The notes beneath the pieces were generated by a model. The model was not told the origin of the DNA, made no database searches, and was given only the letters and a program-made list of their open reading frames with translations. Below are positions 9,184 to 18,600 of a DNA stretch of 64,000 nucleotides, piece by piece (positions within the stretch are counted from its first letter, which is position 1; every line of letters starts with the position of its first letter). This stretch comes from Kaistella antarctica. Its GTDB lineage: Bacteria; Bacteroidota; Bacteroidia; Flavobacteriales; Weeksellaceae. The stretch spans positions 248,001 to 312,000 of the forward strand of contig NZ_FOIX01000002.1 of the NCBI RefSeq assembly GCF_900109615.1, read 5' to 3'. A program made the position numbers and the translations under genes.

Positions 9184-9750
9184 ATGATAAAGAATTTCTA
9201 CATAAAAAATATGGTTTGTGACCGGTGCATCAAAGTCTTGCGTGAGGAGTTGCAGAATTGTGGTATCGAAGTATTACACATCGAATTGGGGGAAATACAA
9301 TTGTCTATGCAAAACATAGAGGATGAAACAAACCTTCATTCAATTTTAGAAAAAAATGGATTTTCTCTTATAGAAAGTCCAGAAAAACAACTCGTAGAAC
9401 AGATTAAAATAGAACTCATCAAACTGCTTGACGATCTGCCTTTAGAATTGAACCAAAACCTTTCTATTTATCTTGAAGATGTAGTGCACACCGAATATTC
9501 TAAAATAAGCAAACTGTTTTCAACAACTGAAGGCATAACGATTGAGAAATATTTCATAAAATTAAAAATTGAAAAAGTAAAGGAACTTATTCAAAATCAG
9601 GAATATAACTTTACGGAAATCAGTCAGTTACTTAATTATAGCAATGTGAATTACCTGAGCAGACAATTCGCAAGTGAAACCGGAATGAGTTTGACTTTTT
9701 ATAAATCAAATAACGCGAATAATAGAAATCCACTAGACCGAATTATGTAG
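9184..9750 (+). CDS. HMA-like / AraC-type fusion transcription regulator
   Basis: 188 residues. The N-terminal 70 residues have the beta-alpha-beta pattern of a heavy-metal-associated domain with CxxC in the usual loop (NMVCDRCIKVL, Cys12 and Cys15). After a linker, residues 100-185 form an AraC-type double helix-turn-helix (ITIEKYFIKLKIEKVKELI; FTEISQLLNYSNVNYLSRQF). Fusion of a metal-binding domain to an AraC reader domain suggests a cytoplasmic copper sensor that controls this cluster. It is 3 bases after the haem-binding gene. Known families of AraC regulators usually sense sugars or stress through a different N-terminus, so the metal-sensing role is inferred. Confidence 0.75.
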   Translation: MIKNFYIKNMVCDRCIKVLREELQNCGIEVLHIELGEIQLSMQNIEDETNLHSILEKNGFSLIESPEKQLVEQIKIELIKLLDDLPLELNQNLSIYLEDVVHTEYSKISKLFSTTEGITIEKYFIKLKIEKVKELIQNQEYNFTEISQLLNYSNVNYLSRQFASETGMSLTFYKSNNANNRNPLDRIM

Positions 9751-9765
9751 ATTTAAACCAATATT

Positions 9766-9843
9766 ATGACACAAAAAAAATCAAAGTCGCCGTATCATTA
9801 CATAGTTATCAATGCTCCAGTTTTAGGAGGAAGGAAGGTCTAA
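9766..9843 (+). CDS. Possible 25-residue small ORF
   Basis: ATG to TAA, giving MTQKKSKSPYHYIVINAP plus a short basic tail. It begins 15 bases after the regulator stop. It has no signal peptide and I do not recognise it. It could be a real small protein or the last exonic scrap of a lost gene. Confidence 0.2.
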   Translation: MTQKKSKSPYHYIVINAPVLGGRKV

Positions 9844-9920
9844 ACTAATCACAGCGTAAGCCTTTTTAAATCTAGGAAAACAGTCTTTTTAACAAACTTT
9901 CTAATCTTAATACTTGGTAA

Positions 9921-9928
9921 TATGTTTG
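9921..9928 (+). promoter_or_regulatory. Possible -7 box before the second DUF3347 gene
   Basis: TATGTTTG fits TAnnTTTG. No TTG is found at the right distance upstream. It would give a leader of about 75 bases before the ATG at 10008. Confidence 0.3.
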
Positions 9929-10007
9929 AGATGACGGAAGTGAAATGGAAAATGATCACAGACCATTCAAACCTTATTATATTAAAAACAATTTAAATTT
10001 TATTACA

Positions 10008-10478
10008 ATGAAAAAAATAATTTTCACAGCCCTATTTTCAGTATTTACCGTTTTAAATTTGTCGGCTCAAAAAAGCGATGCTGCAGTTTCTAAACTTTAT
10101 GAAAACTATTTGGGAATTAAAACTGCCTTGGCTACAGACAATTCAGATGCAGCCTCGAAAGCCGCTAATACTTTTATTAAATCGGCCTCAATGGTGGATT
10201 ACAAAGTTTTATCTGAAGGTAATCTGGATGTTTTGCGAAAAGACGCAACGAAAATCGCAGAAAGCCGCAGCATCGAAACACAGAGAGAATCGTTCAATGG
10301 TCTGTCAAACAATATGATAGCCTTAACGAAACAATTTAAAATGGCCGACCAATCCGTTTTTGTTCAATATTGCCCAATGGCGGAAGCGTCATGGTTGAGT
10401 GCTGAAAAAGAAATTAGAAATCCTTATTACGGTGCCTCCATGTTGAAATGTGGAAGCGTGAAATCAGAAATTAAGTAA
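10008..10478 (+). CDS. DUF3347 periplasmic protein
   Basis: 156 residues from the ATG at 10008, which gives a clean signal peptide MKKIIFTALFSVFTVLNLSAQ; longer in-frame starts run through AT-rich intergenic DNA. The mature domain is helical (YENYLGIKTALATDNSDAA) and ends with the DUF3347 signature VQYCPMAEASW, NPYYGASML and CG. It is shorter than the paralogue at 1095 and lacks its Met-rich linker and lipobox, so it should be soluble in the periplasm. The exact biochemical role of the family is not established. Confidence 0.8.
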   Translation: MKKIIFTALFSVFTVLNLSAQKSDAAVSKLYENYLGIKTALATDNSDAASKAANTFIKSASMVDYKVLSEGNLDVLRKDATKIAESRSIETQRESFNGLSNNMIALTKQFKMADQSVFVQYCPMAEASWLSAEKEIRNPYYGASMLKCGSVKSEIK

Positions 10479-10653
10479 ACTGATTATTTACGGCCAATTC
10501 CAGATTATCAGAATTTGATAATTTTAACTGTACCTAAATTTTATCTGTAAATACATCCACTTACTCTAAGACCAATAATCTAGAACTTTTAAGATTTGAT
10601 TGTTGGTCAAAGGGGTTTTAAAGAATCAATTCACTATAAATCAATTAAATATA

Positions 10654-13149
10654 ATGAAACACATTTATCATATCCATGGAATGACTTGCGGCGGCTGTCG
10701 CAGTCACGTAGAAAAAACACTTTCCGAGGTAGAAGGCGTTTCAAAAGTTAATGTTGATTTAGAGAAATCAGAAACGACGATCGAAATGGAATCTCATATT
10801 CCGCTCGAGAAATTTCAAGAAGCCCTGAAAAAAGATGGCGATAGATATACGATCCATAATCCTGGCGAACATCAGCATATTGAAACAAAAGCAGAAAAGC
10901 CTAAAGTAAAAGGCAACGGAACTTTCTACTGTCCAATGCATTGCGAAGGGGAGAAAACGTACGATAAAGCAGGTGATTGTCCGGTTTGCGGGATGGATCT
11001 GGTGGAAGAACAAAAATTGAGTAGTTCAAATTCTGAACAATGGACTTGTCCGATGCATCCGGAAATTATCAGAGATGAACCGGGCGCATGTCCCATTTGT
11101 GGGATGGATCTGGTGCCGATGGAACCTGATATTTCAGCCGAAGAAAAGACCTATAAGAAATTACTCAGCAAATTATGGATCGCTGGTATTTTTACGCTAC
11201 CCATTTTTATAATGGCAATGAGTGAAATGATTCCCAACAATCCGCTCTATAATTTGATGGAACAGAAATATTGGAATTGGGTGCAATTCGCCTTATCGAT
11301 TCCAGTCGTTTTCTACGCAACCTGGATGTTTTTTGAACGTGCCTACAAAAGTATCAAAACCTGGAATCTCAATATGTTCACGTTGATCGGAATTGGCGCA
11401 GGAGCCGCGTTCCTTTTCAGTGTTTTTGGAATGTTTTTTCCAGATATCTTCCCGGAACAATTTAAATCTCACACTGGAGCAGTTCATGTTTATTTTGAGG
11501 CTGCCACGGTGATTCTGACTTTAGTTTTACTAGGACAAGTTTTGGAAGCCAGAGCGCACAGCAAAACAAATTCCGCCGTAAAGGAATTATTAAAACTCGC
11601 ACCCAACCGTGCCATCAGAGTTAAAGACGGAGTTGAAGAAGAAGTAACGATCGAACAAATCGTGCTAGGTGATATCCTTCGGGTAAAACCAGGCGAAAAA
11701 ATCCCTGTCGATGGTGCAATTACAGAAGGTGAAACTTCGGTGGACGAATCGATGATCACGGGGGAACCAATTCCGGTAACCAAAACAATAGATGATAAAG
11801 TAAGCAGTGGAACCATCAATGGTAACCAATCATTTTTAATGAAAGCTGAGAAAGTTGGGTCAGATACTTTGCTCTCTCAAATTGTCGAAATGGTAAATAA
11901 CGCCAGTCGCAGCCGGGCACCTATTCAAAAATTAGCCGACACGGTTTCAGGTTATTTTGTGCCGATCGTCGTGCTTGTTTCAATTATCACCTTCGTTGTT
12001 TGGGCAGTCTTTGGCCCACAACCAGTTTATGTTTATGCATTCGTCAATGCAATTGCGGTTCTCATTATCGCTTGTCCTTGTGCTTTAGGCTTAGCCACGC
12101 CAATGTCTGTAATGGTCGGTGTTGGTAAAGGTGCTCAAAATGGGGTGCTTATAAAAAACGCTGAAGCATTAGAAAAAATGGATAAAGTAGATACTTTGAT
12201 TATCGATAAGACTGGAACGATAACGGAGGGAAAACCAACTGTTGAGAAAATAGGAGTTTTCGGAGATCAATTTACAGAAAAAGAAGTTTTGCAGTTCATC
12301 GTGTCTTTAAACAAAACGAGCGAACATCCATTAGCAGATGCTACCGTAAAGTATGGAAAGGAGCAAAACACGGAAATTATAAATGCTGAAAATTTCAGTG
12401 CAGTGACAGGAAAAGGTGTCGAGGGAAAGGTCAACGGAAAGAAAGTGGATTTGGGTAATGCCAAGATGATGGAATATGCCAAGGCTGAAATCACCTCCGA
12501 AATGGAAACAGAAGCCCAAAATTTTCAAAAGCAAGGAAAAACGGTTTCTTATTTATCTGTTGATGGAAAAGTTTCCGGCTACGTGGTTATCGGTGACAAA
12601 ATAAAACCGACCAGTGCAAAGGCAATTAAAGAATTAATGGAAAAAGGCATAGATGTGATCATGCTCACCGGAGACAATCACGATACTGCTCAAGCGGTCG
12701 CTAAAGAATTAAATCTTGTCCATTTTAAAGCCGGCATGTTGCCTGAACATAAACTTCAGGAAGTAGAAAAACTTCAAAAAAGCGGAAAGATCGTGGCAAT
12801 GGCTGGAGATGGAATTAATGATGCACCTGCTTTAGCCAAAAGTGATGTGGGAATCGCCATGGGAACAGGAACCGATGTCGCGATTGAAAGCGCAATGATT
12901 ACGTTGGTACAAGGTGATCTCCATGGAATTGTAAAAGCAAGAAACTTAAGCGACGCCGTGATGAAGAACATCAAGCAAAATTTATTTTTCGCTTTAGGTT
13001 ATAATATTTTAGGAATTCCAATTGCAGCGGGCGTTTTGTTTCCAGTCTTCGGAATCCTGTTATCACCGATGATTGCAGCCTTAGCAATGAGTTTCAGTTC
13101 CGTGTCGGTAATCGGGAATTCGCTGCGTTTAAAAAACATTAAAATTTAA
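10654..13149 (+). CDS. copA: Copper-exporting P1B-type ATPase CopA
   Basis: About 831 residues. The start is the ATG at 10654, directly before the HMA domain; the open frame reaches back to a TTG at 10600 without coding character. Order: HMA domain with HGMTCGGC (Cys12, Cys15); two heavy-metal-binding domains at about 92-117 and 131-155 ([29 protein letters not shown]); TM helices; actuator motif [10 protein letters not shown]; the Cu(I) channel motif [11 protein letters not shown]; phosphorylation site [16 protein letters not shown]; and [11 protein letters not shown]. It pumps Cu(I) from cytosol to periplasm by ATP hydrolysis. Two tandem HMBDs beside an HMA is a rich metal-binding N-terminus. 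The gene appears intact. Confidence 0.93.
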   Translation: MKHIYHIHGMTCGGCRSHVEKTLSEVEGVSKVNVDLEKSETTIEMESHIPLEKFQEALKKDGDRYTIHNPGEHQHIETKAEKPKVKGNGTFYCPMHCEGEKTYDKAGDCPVCGMDLVEEQKLSSSNSEQWTCPMHPEIIRDEPGACPICGMDLVPMEPDISAEEKTYKKLLSKLWIAGIFTLPIFIMAMSEMIPNNPLYNLMEQKYWNWVQFALSIPVVFYATWMFFERAYKSIKTWNLNMFTLIGIGAGAAFLFSVFGMFFPDIFPEQFKSHTGAVHVYFEAATVILTLVLLGQVLEARAHSKTNSAVKELLKLAPNRAIRVKDGVEEEVTIEQIVLGDILRVKPGEKIPVDGAITEGETSVDESMITGEPIPVTKTIDDKVSSGTINGNQSFLMKAEKVGSDTLLSQIVEMVNNASRSRAPIQKLADTVSGYFVPIVVLVSIITFVVWAVFGPQPVYVYAFVNAIAVLIIACPCALGLATPMSVMVGVGKGAQNGVLIKNAEALEKMDKVDTLIIDKTGTITEGKPTVEKIGVFGDQFTEKEVLQFIVSLNKTSEHPLADATVKYGKEQNTEIINAENFSAVTGKGVEGKVNGKKVDLGNAKMMEYAKAEITSEMETEAQNFQKQGKTVSYLSVDGKVSGYVVIGDKIKPTSAKAIKELMEKGIDVIMLTGDNHDTAQAVAKELNLVHFKAGMLPEHKLQEVEKLQKSGKIVAMAGDGINDAPALAKSDVGIAMGTGTDVAIESAMITLVQGDLHGIVKARNLSDAVMKNIKQNLFFALGYNILGIPIAAGVLFPVFGILLSPMIAALAMSFSSVSVIGNSLRLKNIKI

Positions 13150-13159
13150 AAATAAACTT

Positions 13160-13642
13160 ATGGAAAATTCAATGGATCACTCAAAAAGTAACGTTTACAC
13201 CACTTTTGTATTAATGCTTGCAGCCTCATTTGTGGCGATGTACATTACCATGTATCTCAATACCTATGAACTGGATCATGTTTATTTCAGCATGACTCGA
13301 TTTTACATGGTTTGTCTCGGAATTTCCGCAATGGCTTTGATCATGTTCTTTTTTATGCGCAAAATGTATAAAAATAAGCAGAAAAACCTTGGAATAATAG
13401 TGGGAAGTATAGGTTTGTTTTTCGCTGCACTCGGTTTGGTTCGTACGCAAAGTCCTATTATCGGTGATGTACTTTGGATGAAAGGAATGATTCCTCACCA
13501 CTCAATCGCCATACTAACTAGTGAACGAGCAGATATCAAAGATCCTGAAGTGAAGAAGTTGGCAAATGACATCATCAAGGCTCAAAAAAAAGAAATTGAA
13601 GATATGAAAACAATGATTAAACGATTAGAAAATGCAAAATAA
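13160..13642 (+). CDS. DUF305 domain membrane protein
   Basis: 160 residues with three predicted membrane helices (about 12-32, 46-64 and 75-93) and a C-terminal DUF305 segment carrying the family core MIPHHSIAILTSERA. DUF305 proteins often sit beside copper ATPases and oxidases, and their HH motif may bind metal. It starts 10 bases after copA and overlaps the oxidase gene by 11 bases, so it belongs to the same transcript. Confidence 0.78.
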   Translation: MENSMDHSKSNVYTTFVLMLAASFVAMYITMYLNTYELDHVYFSMTRFYMVCLGISAMALIMFFFMRKMYKNKQKNLGIIVGSIGLFFAALGLVRTQSPIIGDVLWMKGMIPHHSIAILTSERADIKDPEVKKLANDIIKAQKKEIEDMKTMIKRLENAK

Positions 13643-16064
13643 AATACCCAACTTTTTAAGATTTTGCACGATGCTTTTTTTGGTTGTGTCAGTTCAGGCA
13701 TTTTCTCAGGACCATTCCATGCATATGGAGAAAAAATCAGATTTAAAAAATGAGGCCACCGGAAAAATATCATTTGGTGGAAAAACGGTTCGCTATGATC
13801 TGTATGTAAGAGACACCCTCGTAAATTTTAGTGGAAAACCCGCACGAGCAATTGCGACAAATGGAAAATTACAGGCACCAACTTTATATTTTAAAGAAGG
13901 CGACACGGCTGAAATTTATCTTCATAATCAATTGAAAGAAAACACCGGCCTTCACTGGCATGGAGTAATTTTACCCAATGAAATGGATGGCGTTCCGTAC
14001 TTGACTACGAAAGAAGTGAAACCAGGTGAAACCCATTTGTATAAATTCCGTATTTCCCAGAATGGAACCTATTGGTATCATTCTCATGAAGGAACCCAGG
14101 AACAGATCGGGATGAATGGAATTTTAGTTTTTAATAAAAGAGACGGTCAGCCAAGCAAAAAGTTTGCTGCAGATATTCCGGTTATTTTGGGAGAGTGGAC
14201 TGATGAAAATCCGAAACAGATCATGCGAAGATTGCACATGGATCAAACCGATTATTGGGCTATCAAGAAAGGAACGACGCAGAGTTATTCCGAAGCCATT
14301 GGAAAAGGACATTTCGGTACCAAACTTTTGAATGAATGGAAACGAATGGAAGCCATGGATGTGAGTGATGTTTATTACAATAACTTTCTCATCAACGGCG
14401 CAGTTTCTACTGATTAAATCACCGTTATTGGAAGTGATGGTAACGAAGTAGAACCTGTAGAAGTGGATCGTCTGATTGTCGGAGTTTCGGAAACCTACGA
14501 TATTGAAGTAACCGTTCCTGAAAATAAAAGTTTTGAATTCCGCGCAACTTCGGAAGATAGACAAGGTCACGCCTCACTTTATTTGGGAGATGGCGCAAAA
14601 GTAGATGCTCCAAATTTACCGAAACTGATGCTTTTTGAAGGAATGAAAATGATGAACGGTATGATGAAAATGAGTGGAGACATGAAACCGATGAGTATGA
14701 CCATGGGAAATCAGGTCATGGATATGAACGAGGTTATGTACCCAGAATTGTCCGAAAGCCAGCGGTTGAAATCCATGCAGCACATGATGGAAATGATGGG
14801 AACGAAATCCGACATGAAAATGAAGGATGGAAAAATGCAAATGGATCACAGCAAGATGGACATGAAATCCGACATGAAAACGAAGGATGGAAAAATGGAA
14901 ATGGATCACAGTAAGATGGATATGAAATCCGACATGAAAATGAAGGATGATAAAATGGAAATGGATCACAGCAAGATGGACGTGAAATCCGATATGAAAA
15001 TGGAGGACGGAAAAATGGACATGGATCACAGCAACCATGATATGGGAACTGCAGATGAAAAAATAATTAAGCGTCTTAACTATAATATGTTGAAATCTCC
15101 TTTCAAAACAATTTTGCCTAATGATAATGTAAAGGATTTGAAGTTTACTCTGGAAGGTAACATGCGTAATTATCTCTGGACTTTAGATAATAAAACGGTT
15201 GCTGAAAGTGATAAGATCTTAATAAAAAAAGGAGAAGTTGTTAGAATTACGATGTACAATAATTCGATGATGCGTCATCCGATGCACCTTCACGGTCATG
15301 ATTTCCGCGTAGTTAATGCTAAAGGGGAATATGCACCTTTGAAAAATGTGATTGACATTGCACCTATGGAAACTGTGACGATAGAATTTGCCGCAAACCA
15401 AGACGGTGACTGGTTTTTCCACTGTCATATTTTATATCACATGATGAGCGGAATGGGAAGAGTTTTCAGTTATGAAAATTCGGCTCCCAATCCACAATTA
15501 CCTGATAAAGAAGCATCTTACAAGCAGTTTATAAGCAAGAACCGAATGATCAACACCACAGCAATGTTGGATGTAGCATCTAATAAATTTCATTTTGAAA
15601 ATATGACGATGTTAGGAGCGAGATGGTTAAATGTGAATGAATTACACAGTAATTATGATTTTACCCATTACGAAGGAAGTGTGAAAGTTGGAAGATTTTT
15701 AGGAAAATACCAATGGGCAATGCCTTATGTAGGTTTCAGAAGTAATAAAACACACGATATGGCAAAAACCTGGTTCGGGCAAAATGTAATGCCAGAGAAT
15801 CAAAATGTAGCCATTGCTGGACTTAGATATCTTCTTCCTTTCTTAGTAATTGCCGATGCAAACATTGATCACAATGGGAAAGTACGTTTGGAATTGAGTC
15901 GTGAAAGAATTAAAATTTCACCTAGAATCCGTGGAAACTTTGCCGTAAATTCAGACAAAGAATTTGATTTCGGACTGAAATATGTGGTACAGAAATGGGT
16001 TTCAATTTCTACCAATTACGACAGTGAATATGGTTTTGGAGCAGGACTTACTTTTATGTACTGA
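13632..16064 (+). pseudogene. Multicopper oxidase with CopB-like C-terminus, broken by an in-frame stop
   Basis: Reads in one frame from a signal peptide (LFLVVSVQAFSQD) through GLHWHGVILPNEMDG and GTYWYHSHEGTQ (first copper motifs) to FLINGAVSTD, where TAA at 14415-14417 stops it. The same frame resumes with ITVIGSDGNEVEPVEVDRL. It goes on to a Met/His repeat, RHPMHLHGHDFR and FFHCHILYHMMSGMGR (remaining copper motifs), and a CopB-like outer-membrane beta-barrel segment ending FGAGLTFMY. Family members normally have a few dozen residues between the two sides of the stop, so a deletion there is likely. A GTG at 14463 could start the second piece but would lack a signal peptide, so oxidase activity is probably lost. 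Confidence 0.8.
14805..15044 (+). repeat. Four tandem 60-bp units coding for a Met/His-rich repeat
   Basis: Four units of exactly 60 bases, nearly identical, each coding a 20-residue block of the form MKSDMKMKDGKMEMDHSKMD. They lie in the oxidase between its cupredoxin domains. Each unit carries five to six Met and one His, fitting a Cu(I)-binding loop. The near identity at the DNA level points to recent expansion by slippage or recombination. Confidence 0.95.
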
Positions 16065-16171
16065 TAAAAATTGTAGAGTTCGAGATAGTAGTTGCCTCAA
16101 TTCCAAAACGAACCTTAGCGGTGTGGATTTTCGCTATTTATAATTAAATAGCGTCTTCGACAAAACCATAA

Positions 16172-16215
16172 AAGAAGCCGACTCATTTTGTAATGAGACG
16201 GTTTCTTCTTTTTAA
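16172..16215 (+). terminator. Rho-independent terminator of the copper cluster
   Basis: A 16-bp stem with one A-A mismatch (arms AAGAAGCCGACTCATT and AATGAGACGGTTTCTT), a 4-base TTGT loop, and CTTTTT after it. It lies about 110 bases after the oxidase stop. Confidence 0.85.
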
Positions 16216-16836
16216 AATGTAATTGTTCAAATGAGGTTATAATAGCAATATTCGCTGTTCTTGAATCAAAAATGATCTTTGAAAGTTTCATTTCACACGC
16301 AGTTACTATTTAGCATGCGCTACAAGTTATAATGGCAACATTTCTTTAACTTCATTCAAGTTGAATCACGAACTATCTGAAAATTTATTAAAAGATGTGC
16401 TGCAGAATTTTTAATAAATCTTTTATAAACTAATAATTAACTTTTCTACGAGCAAAAAGATCTGATTATTGGATATTAAAGTTTAGCAAGTTTAACCTCT
16501 TGTATTCAAGAAGGAAAGGAAGTTGAGTAAGTAGGCGCCTATATCACTTCATTCAATATGTTAAAGCAGTAATTGATTTTGCCGCATATATATACCAAAT
16601 TTGCGACAAAATTATTAGAAATTAGTGACGTAAAGCTTTAACATTAAAATAGATGGGGAATTTGACAGGCGAGTAGGGGGTTCGCTACTTACTGGTGAAA
16701 ATTTTCCAATAATGTAGATTAATATTTTAAAGAATTTAAATATCATCACATATGAAATTTCCTTTTGAATTAATAATATTTGTATTAACATATGATTTCC
16801 TATTTATCCTCCGAATACTCGCATAAGCATATAAAA
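16216..16836. other. Non-coding, AT-rich remnant DNA
   Basis: No intact gene. Short coding-like stretches occur on the + strand, for example YLACATSYNGNISLTSF and then LNHELSENLLKDVLQNF before a stop near 16420, and a small hairpin (AGTAG / CTACT) near 16670-16690. I cannot assign them. The stretch looks like worn-out mobile DNA between the copper cluster and the toxin-antitoxin remnants. Confidence 0.4.
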
Positions 16837-17008
16837 ATGTACAAAAATTTCGCACAATTTACCAAAGATAAACGCAAAGAAGCCAACCTCACAAATCGAA
16901 TTTTTTGAAAAAGCTGGTGTTGCTTTAACTGCGGTTAGAAAAATAGTGTAGGGAAAGGATAATTAAGTTTAGCAAAGCGAATCACGTACTATTGATGTTT
17001 GGCAATTA
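16837..17008 (+). pseudogene. hipB-like antitoxin remnant
   Basis: Pieces of a short XRE-type HTH protein in shifting frames: MYKNFAQFTKDKRKEANLT, then in the next frame FFEKAGVALTAVRKI followed by GKDN, then KFSKANHVLLMFGN and a stop. Laid end to end they match the y4mF/HipB layout (helix-turn-helix with AGVALTVVRKIEQGK and a closing VLLMFG). At least two frameshifts and several stops break it. Confidence 0.65.
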
Positions 17009-17041
17009 ACTATTTCCAATAAGCTTAAGAGAAATTGAGAA

Positions 17042-17140
17042 ATGAGACAAGGAAAATATTTTGCCAAAACTATTGGCGGAAGAAATTATCGAAACACCAG
17101 ATGGAGAGAATATGAAAATATAAAATGATGATTAGTTTTC
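17042..17140 (+). pseudogene. hipA-like toxin N-terminal remnant
   Basis: Directly after the HipB remnant. It begins ATGAGACAAGG (MRQGKYF), and the adjacent frame reads LLAEEIIETPDGE, close to the start of HipA kinases (MRQGK..NN.LAG...ET..GY). Nothing recognisable remains of the kinase core. The call rests on order and short similarity. Confidence 0.4.
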
Positions 17141-17287
17141 GATTAAATGTTTTCATCAGGACTATATTTTTGTCATTAAAATTATACACAAGTTCTCAAA
17201 CCGAACAGGTTGGATGTAAATGATTTTTATCAAATACAAAAATTAAAATTAATTACACCGAATCTAAACTCGAGCACAGAAGAATTT

Positions 17288-17316
17288 TGTCACAAATATT
17301 TACTAAATTTGTGACA
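17288..17316 (+). promoter_or_regulatory. Operator-like palindrome over the antitoxin promoter
   Basis: Perfect 10-base inverted repeat TGTCACAAAT / ATTTGTGACA with a 9-base spacer. The right arm overlaps a -7 box TAAATTTG at 17304-17311. A TTG lies in the left arm but only 14 bases from the box. This layout fits autoregulation by the antitoxin encoded 20 bases downstream. Confidence 0.6.
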
Positions 17317-17335
17317 GATTTATTTTTAAATAGCA

Positions 17336-17944
17336 ATGAAAACATCTAAAAGTCAAATAGAAACAAAGATTTTAAAATCTTCACGTGGCGAAATTTTTTT
17401 CGCTGATGATTTCTCAAATTACGGTTCATCTGAAAATATTCGTCAGGTGCTTTCACGTTTGGAGAAAGAAGATATTTTGTATCGATTGGCGCAAGGTATT
17501 TATTTGAAACCCAAAAAAGATGCGCTGTTAGGAACAATTTATCCTAATATTGAAGAAGTAGCCAAAGAAATTGCAAAACGAGATAAAGCGAGAATTGCAC
17601 CTACAGGTGTTATGGCATTGTATCTATTAGGTTTAACGACTCAAATTCCTTTAAAAGCAGTGTATTTAACAGATGGTTCTCAACGAGAAATCAAGATTGG
17701 AAAACGCACGATTAAATTTAAGAAAACAGTCCCTAAAAGTTTTGCGATTAAAGATGAATTGCTGCATTTAATTGTTCAGTCATTCAAAGAGGTAGGGCAA
17801 AAAGATATTTCAGAACTATTTTTAAAGCAGATTAAAAATGCGGTTCAGCAATTAGAAAAAACTGTCGTAGAATCACAGTTAAGATATGCTGCTGTTTGGA
17901 TTCAAAAACAAATAACGAACCTTTATCAAAAAGATATTGATTAA
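17336..17944 (+). CDS. AbiEi-like antitoxin (DUF6088 family)
   Basis: 202 residues. An N-terminal winged helix (residues 1-60: SSENIRQVLSRLEKEDILYRLAQGIYLKP) is followed by the antitoxin C-domain with RIAPTGVMALYLLGLTTQIP and YLTDGSQREIKIGKRTIKFKK, typical of type IV AbiEi/DUF6088 proteins. These usually repress their own promoter and counter an AbiEii nucleotidyltransferase. Here the gene is intact but the partner is reduced to a scrap just downstream. The palindrome at 17288 is the likely operator. It may persist as an orphan antitoxin or simply be recent debris. Confidence 0.75.
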   Translation: MKTSKSQIETKILKSSRGEIFFADDFSNYGSSENIRQVLSRLEKEDILYRLAQGIYLKPKKDALLGTIYPNIEEVAKEIAKRDKARIAPTGVMALYLLGLTTQIPLKAVYLTDGSQREIKIGKRTIKFKKTVPKSFAIKDELLHLIVQSFKEVGQKDISELFLKQIKNAVQQLEKTVVESQLRYAAVWIQKQITNLYQKDID

Positions 17945-18005
17945 TTTAGAAAAAAAACAAGTTTCAGATTTTAAAACTAATCTGTATCACAATAGATTTA
18001 CATAA

Positions 18006-18092
18006 TTTTACAATAGAAAAGTTTTGAAATGGTGGGAAGCAGATTATAAAACCATGCAAGAATATACGATTGTTGATGAAAATTCAAAGTGA
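18006..18092 (+). pseudogene. AbiEii-like toxin C-terminal scrap
   Basis: An open stretch with no start, reading VLKWWEADYKTMQEYTI and then VDENSK before TGA. It resembles the tail of AbiEii-type nucleotidyltransferases (..DYK.MQE.MIYGES..). It lies where the toxin should follow the antitoxin. The rest of the toxin is gone, so the pair was cut by a large deletion. Confidence 0.45.
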
Positions 18093-18130
18093 AATGGCTT
18101 CTCTTTGTTTAAATATATCTTAAGGTTTTT

Positions 18131-18592
18131 TCATATTTTTGGATAGGGTCTATTTTCCCACAAGCTGATGTATTTTTGATCAACGTCTTTTCTAAATTTA
18201 AAAGATTTCCAGCATAGGATTTTTGGTAGACAAATTTTCAAAATTTCATCTTCATCAAAATATAACTTATGTTTTTCAAAAATAATTGCTTGGTCGATAA
18301 TTCCCGAATTTTTTAATTTTTGCGCGGTTTTTACACTTACGTTGAGAAGAGTAGCTAAACCCTTTATTCCCTTAACTTTTTTAATGATGAAGACTTGCTT
18401 TTTTGTTGTTCTAAAGAGATAAGAAATTGCTTCAAGAGGCGCCATTTTATTGCATTCACTTTTTAAAACTGAAATGTATTTTTTGGACAAAGTTTTATCA
18501 GATAAATAATTTTGAATATTGGTAATCTCTTTATTATCTAATGTTCTTATTAACTCGATAATCTCACTATTCAAACCGTCGAATGCTTTCAT
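18131..18592 (-). CDS. Excisionase-like HTH protein (DUF3853-like)
   Basis: 153 residues. The N-terminal half is helical and unrecognised. The C-terminal part has KGLATLLNVSVKTAQKLKNS then IDQAIIFEKHKLYFDEDEIL, the layout of DUF3853/excisionase-type MerR-like HTH domains found with Bacteroidota integrases. It follows the integrase on the same strand with only 8 bases between, so both are likely translated from one mRNA. It may direct integration or excision. Family placement is by pattern only. Confidence 0.6.
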   Translation of the reverse strand: MKAFDGLNSEIIELIRTLDNKEITNIQNYLSDKTLSKKYISVLKSECNKMAPLEAISYLFRTTKKQVFIIKKVKGIKGLATLLNVSVKTAQKLKNSGIIDQAIIFEKHKLYFDEDEILKICLPKILCWKSFKFRKDVDQKYISLWENRPYPKI

Positions 18593-18600
18593 GAAAGTAT

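Noticed and set aside
14805..15044. CRISPR array
   Set aside because: The repeats are contiguous, 60 bp, without spacers, and they are in frame in a coding region.
14463..16064. The second oxidase piece as an independent gene starting at GTG 14463
   Set aside because: It is in the same frame as the first piece, coding character continues through the region between the stop and the GTG, and a protein starting there would have no signal peptide.
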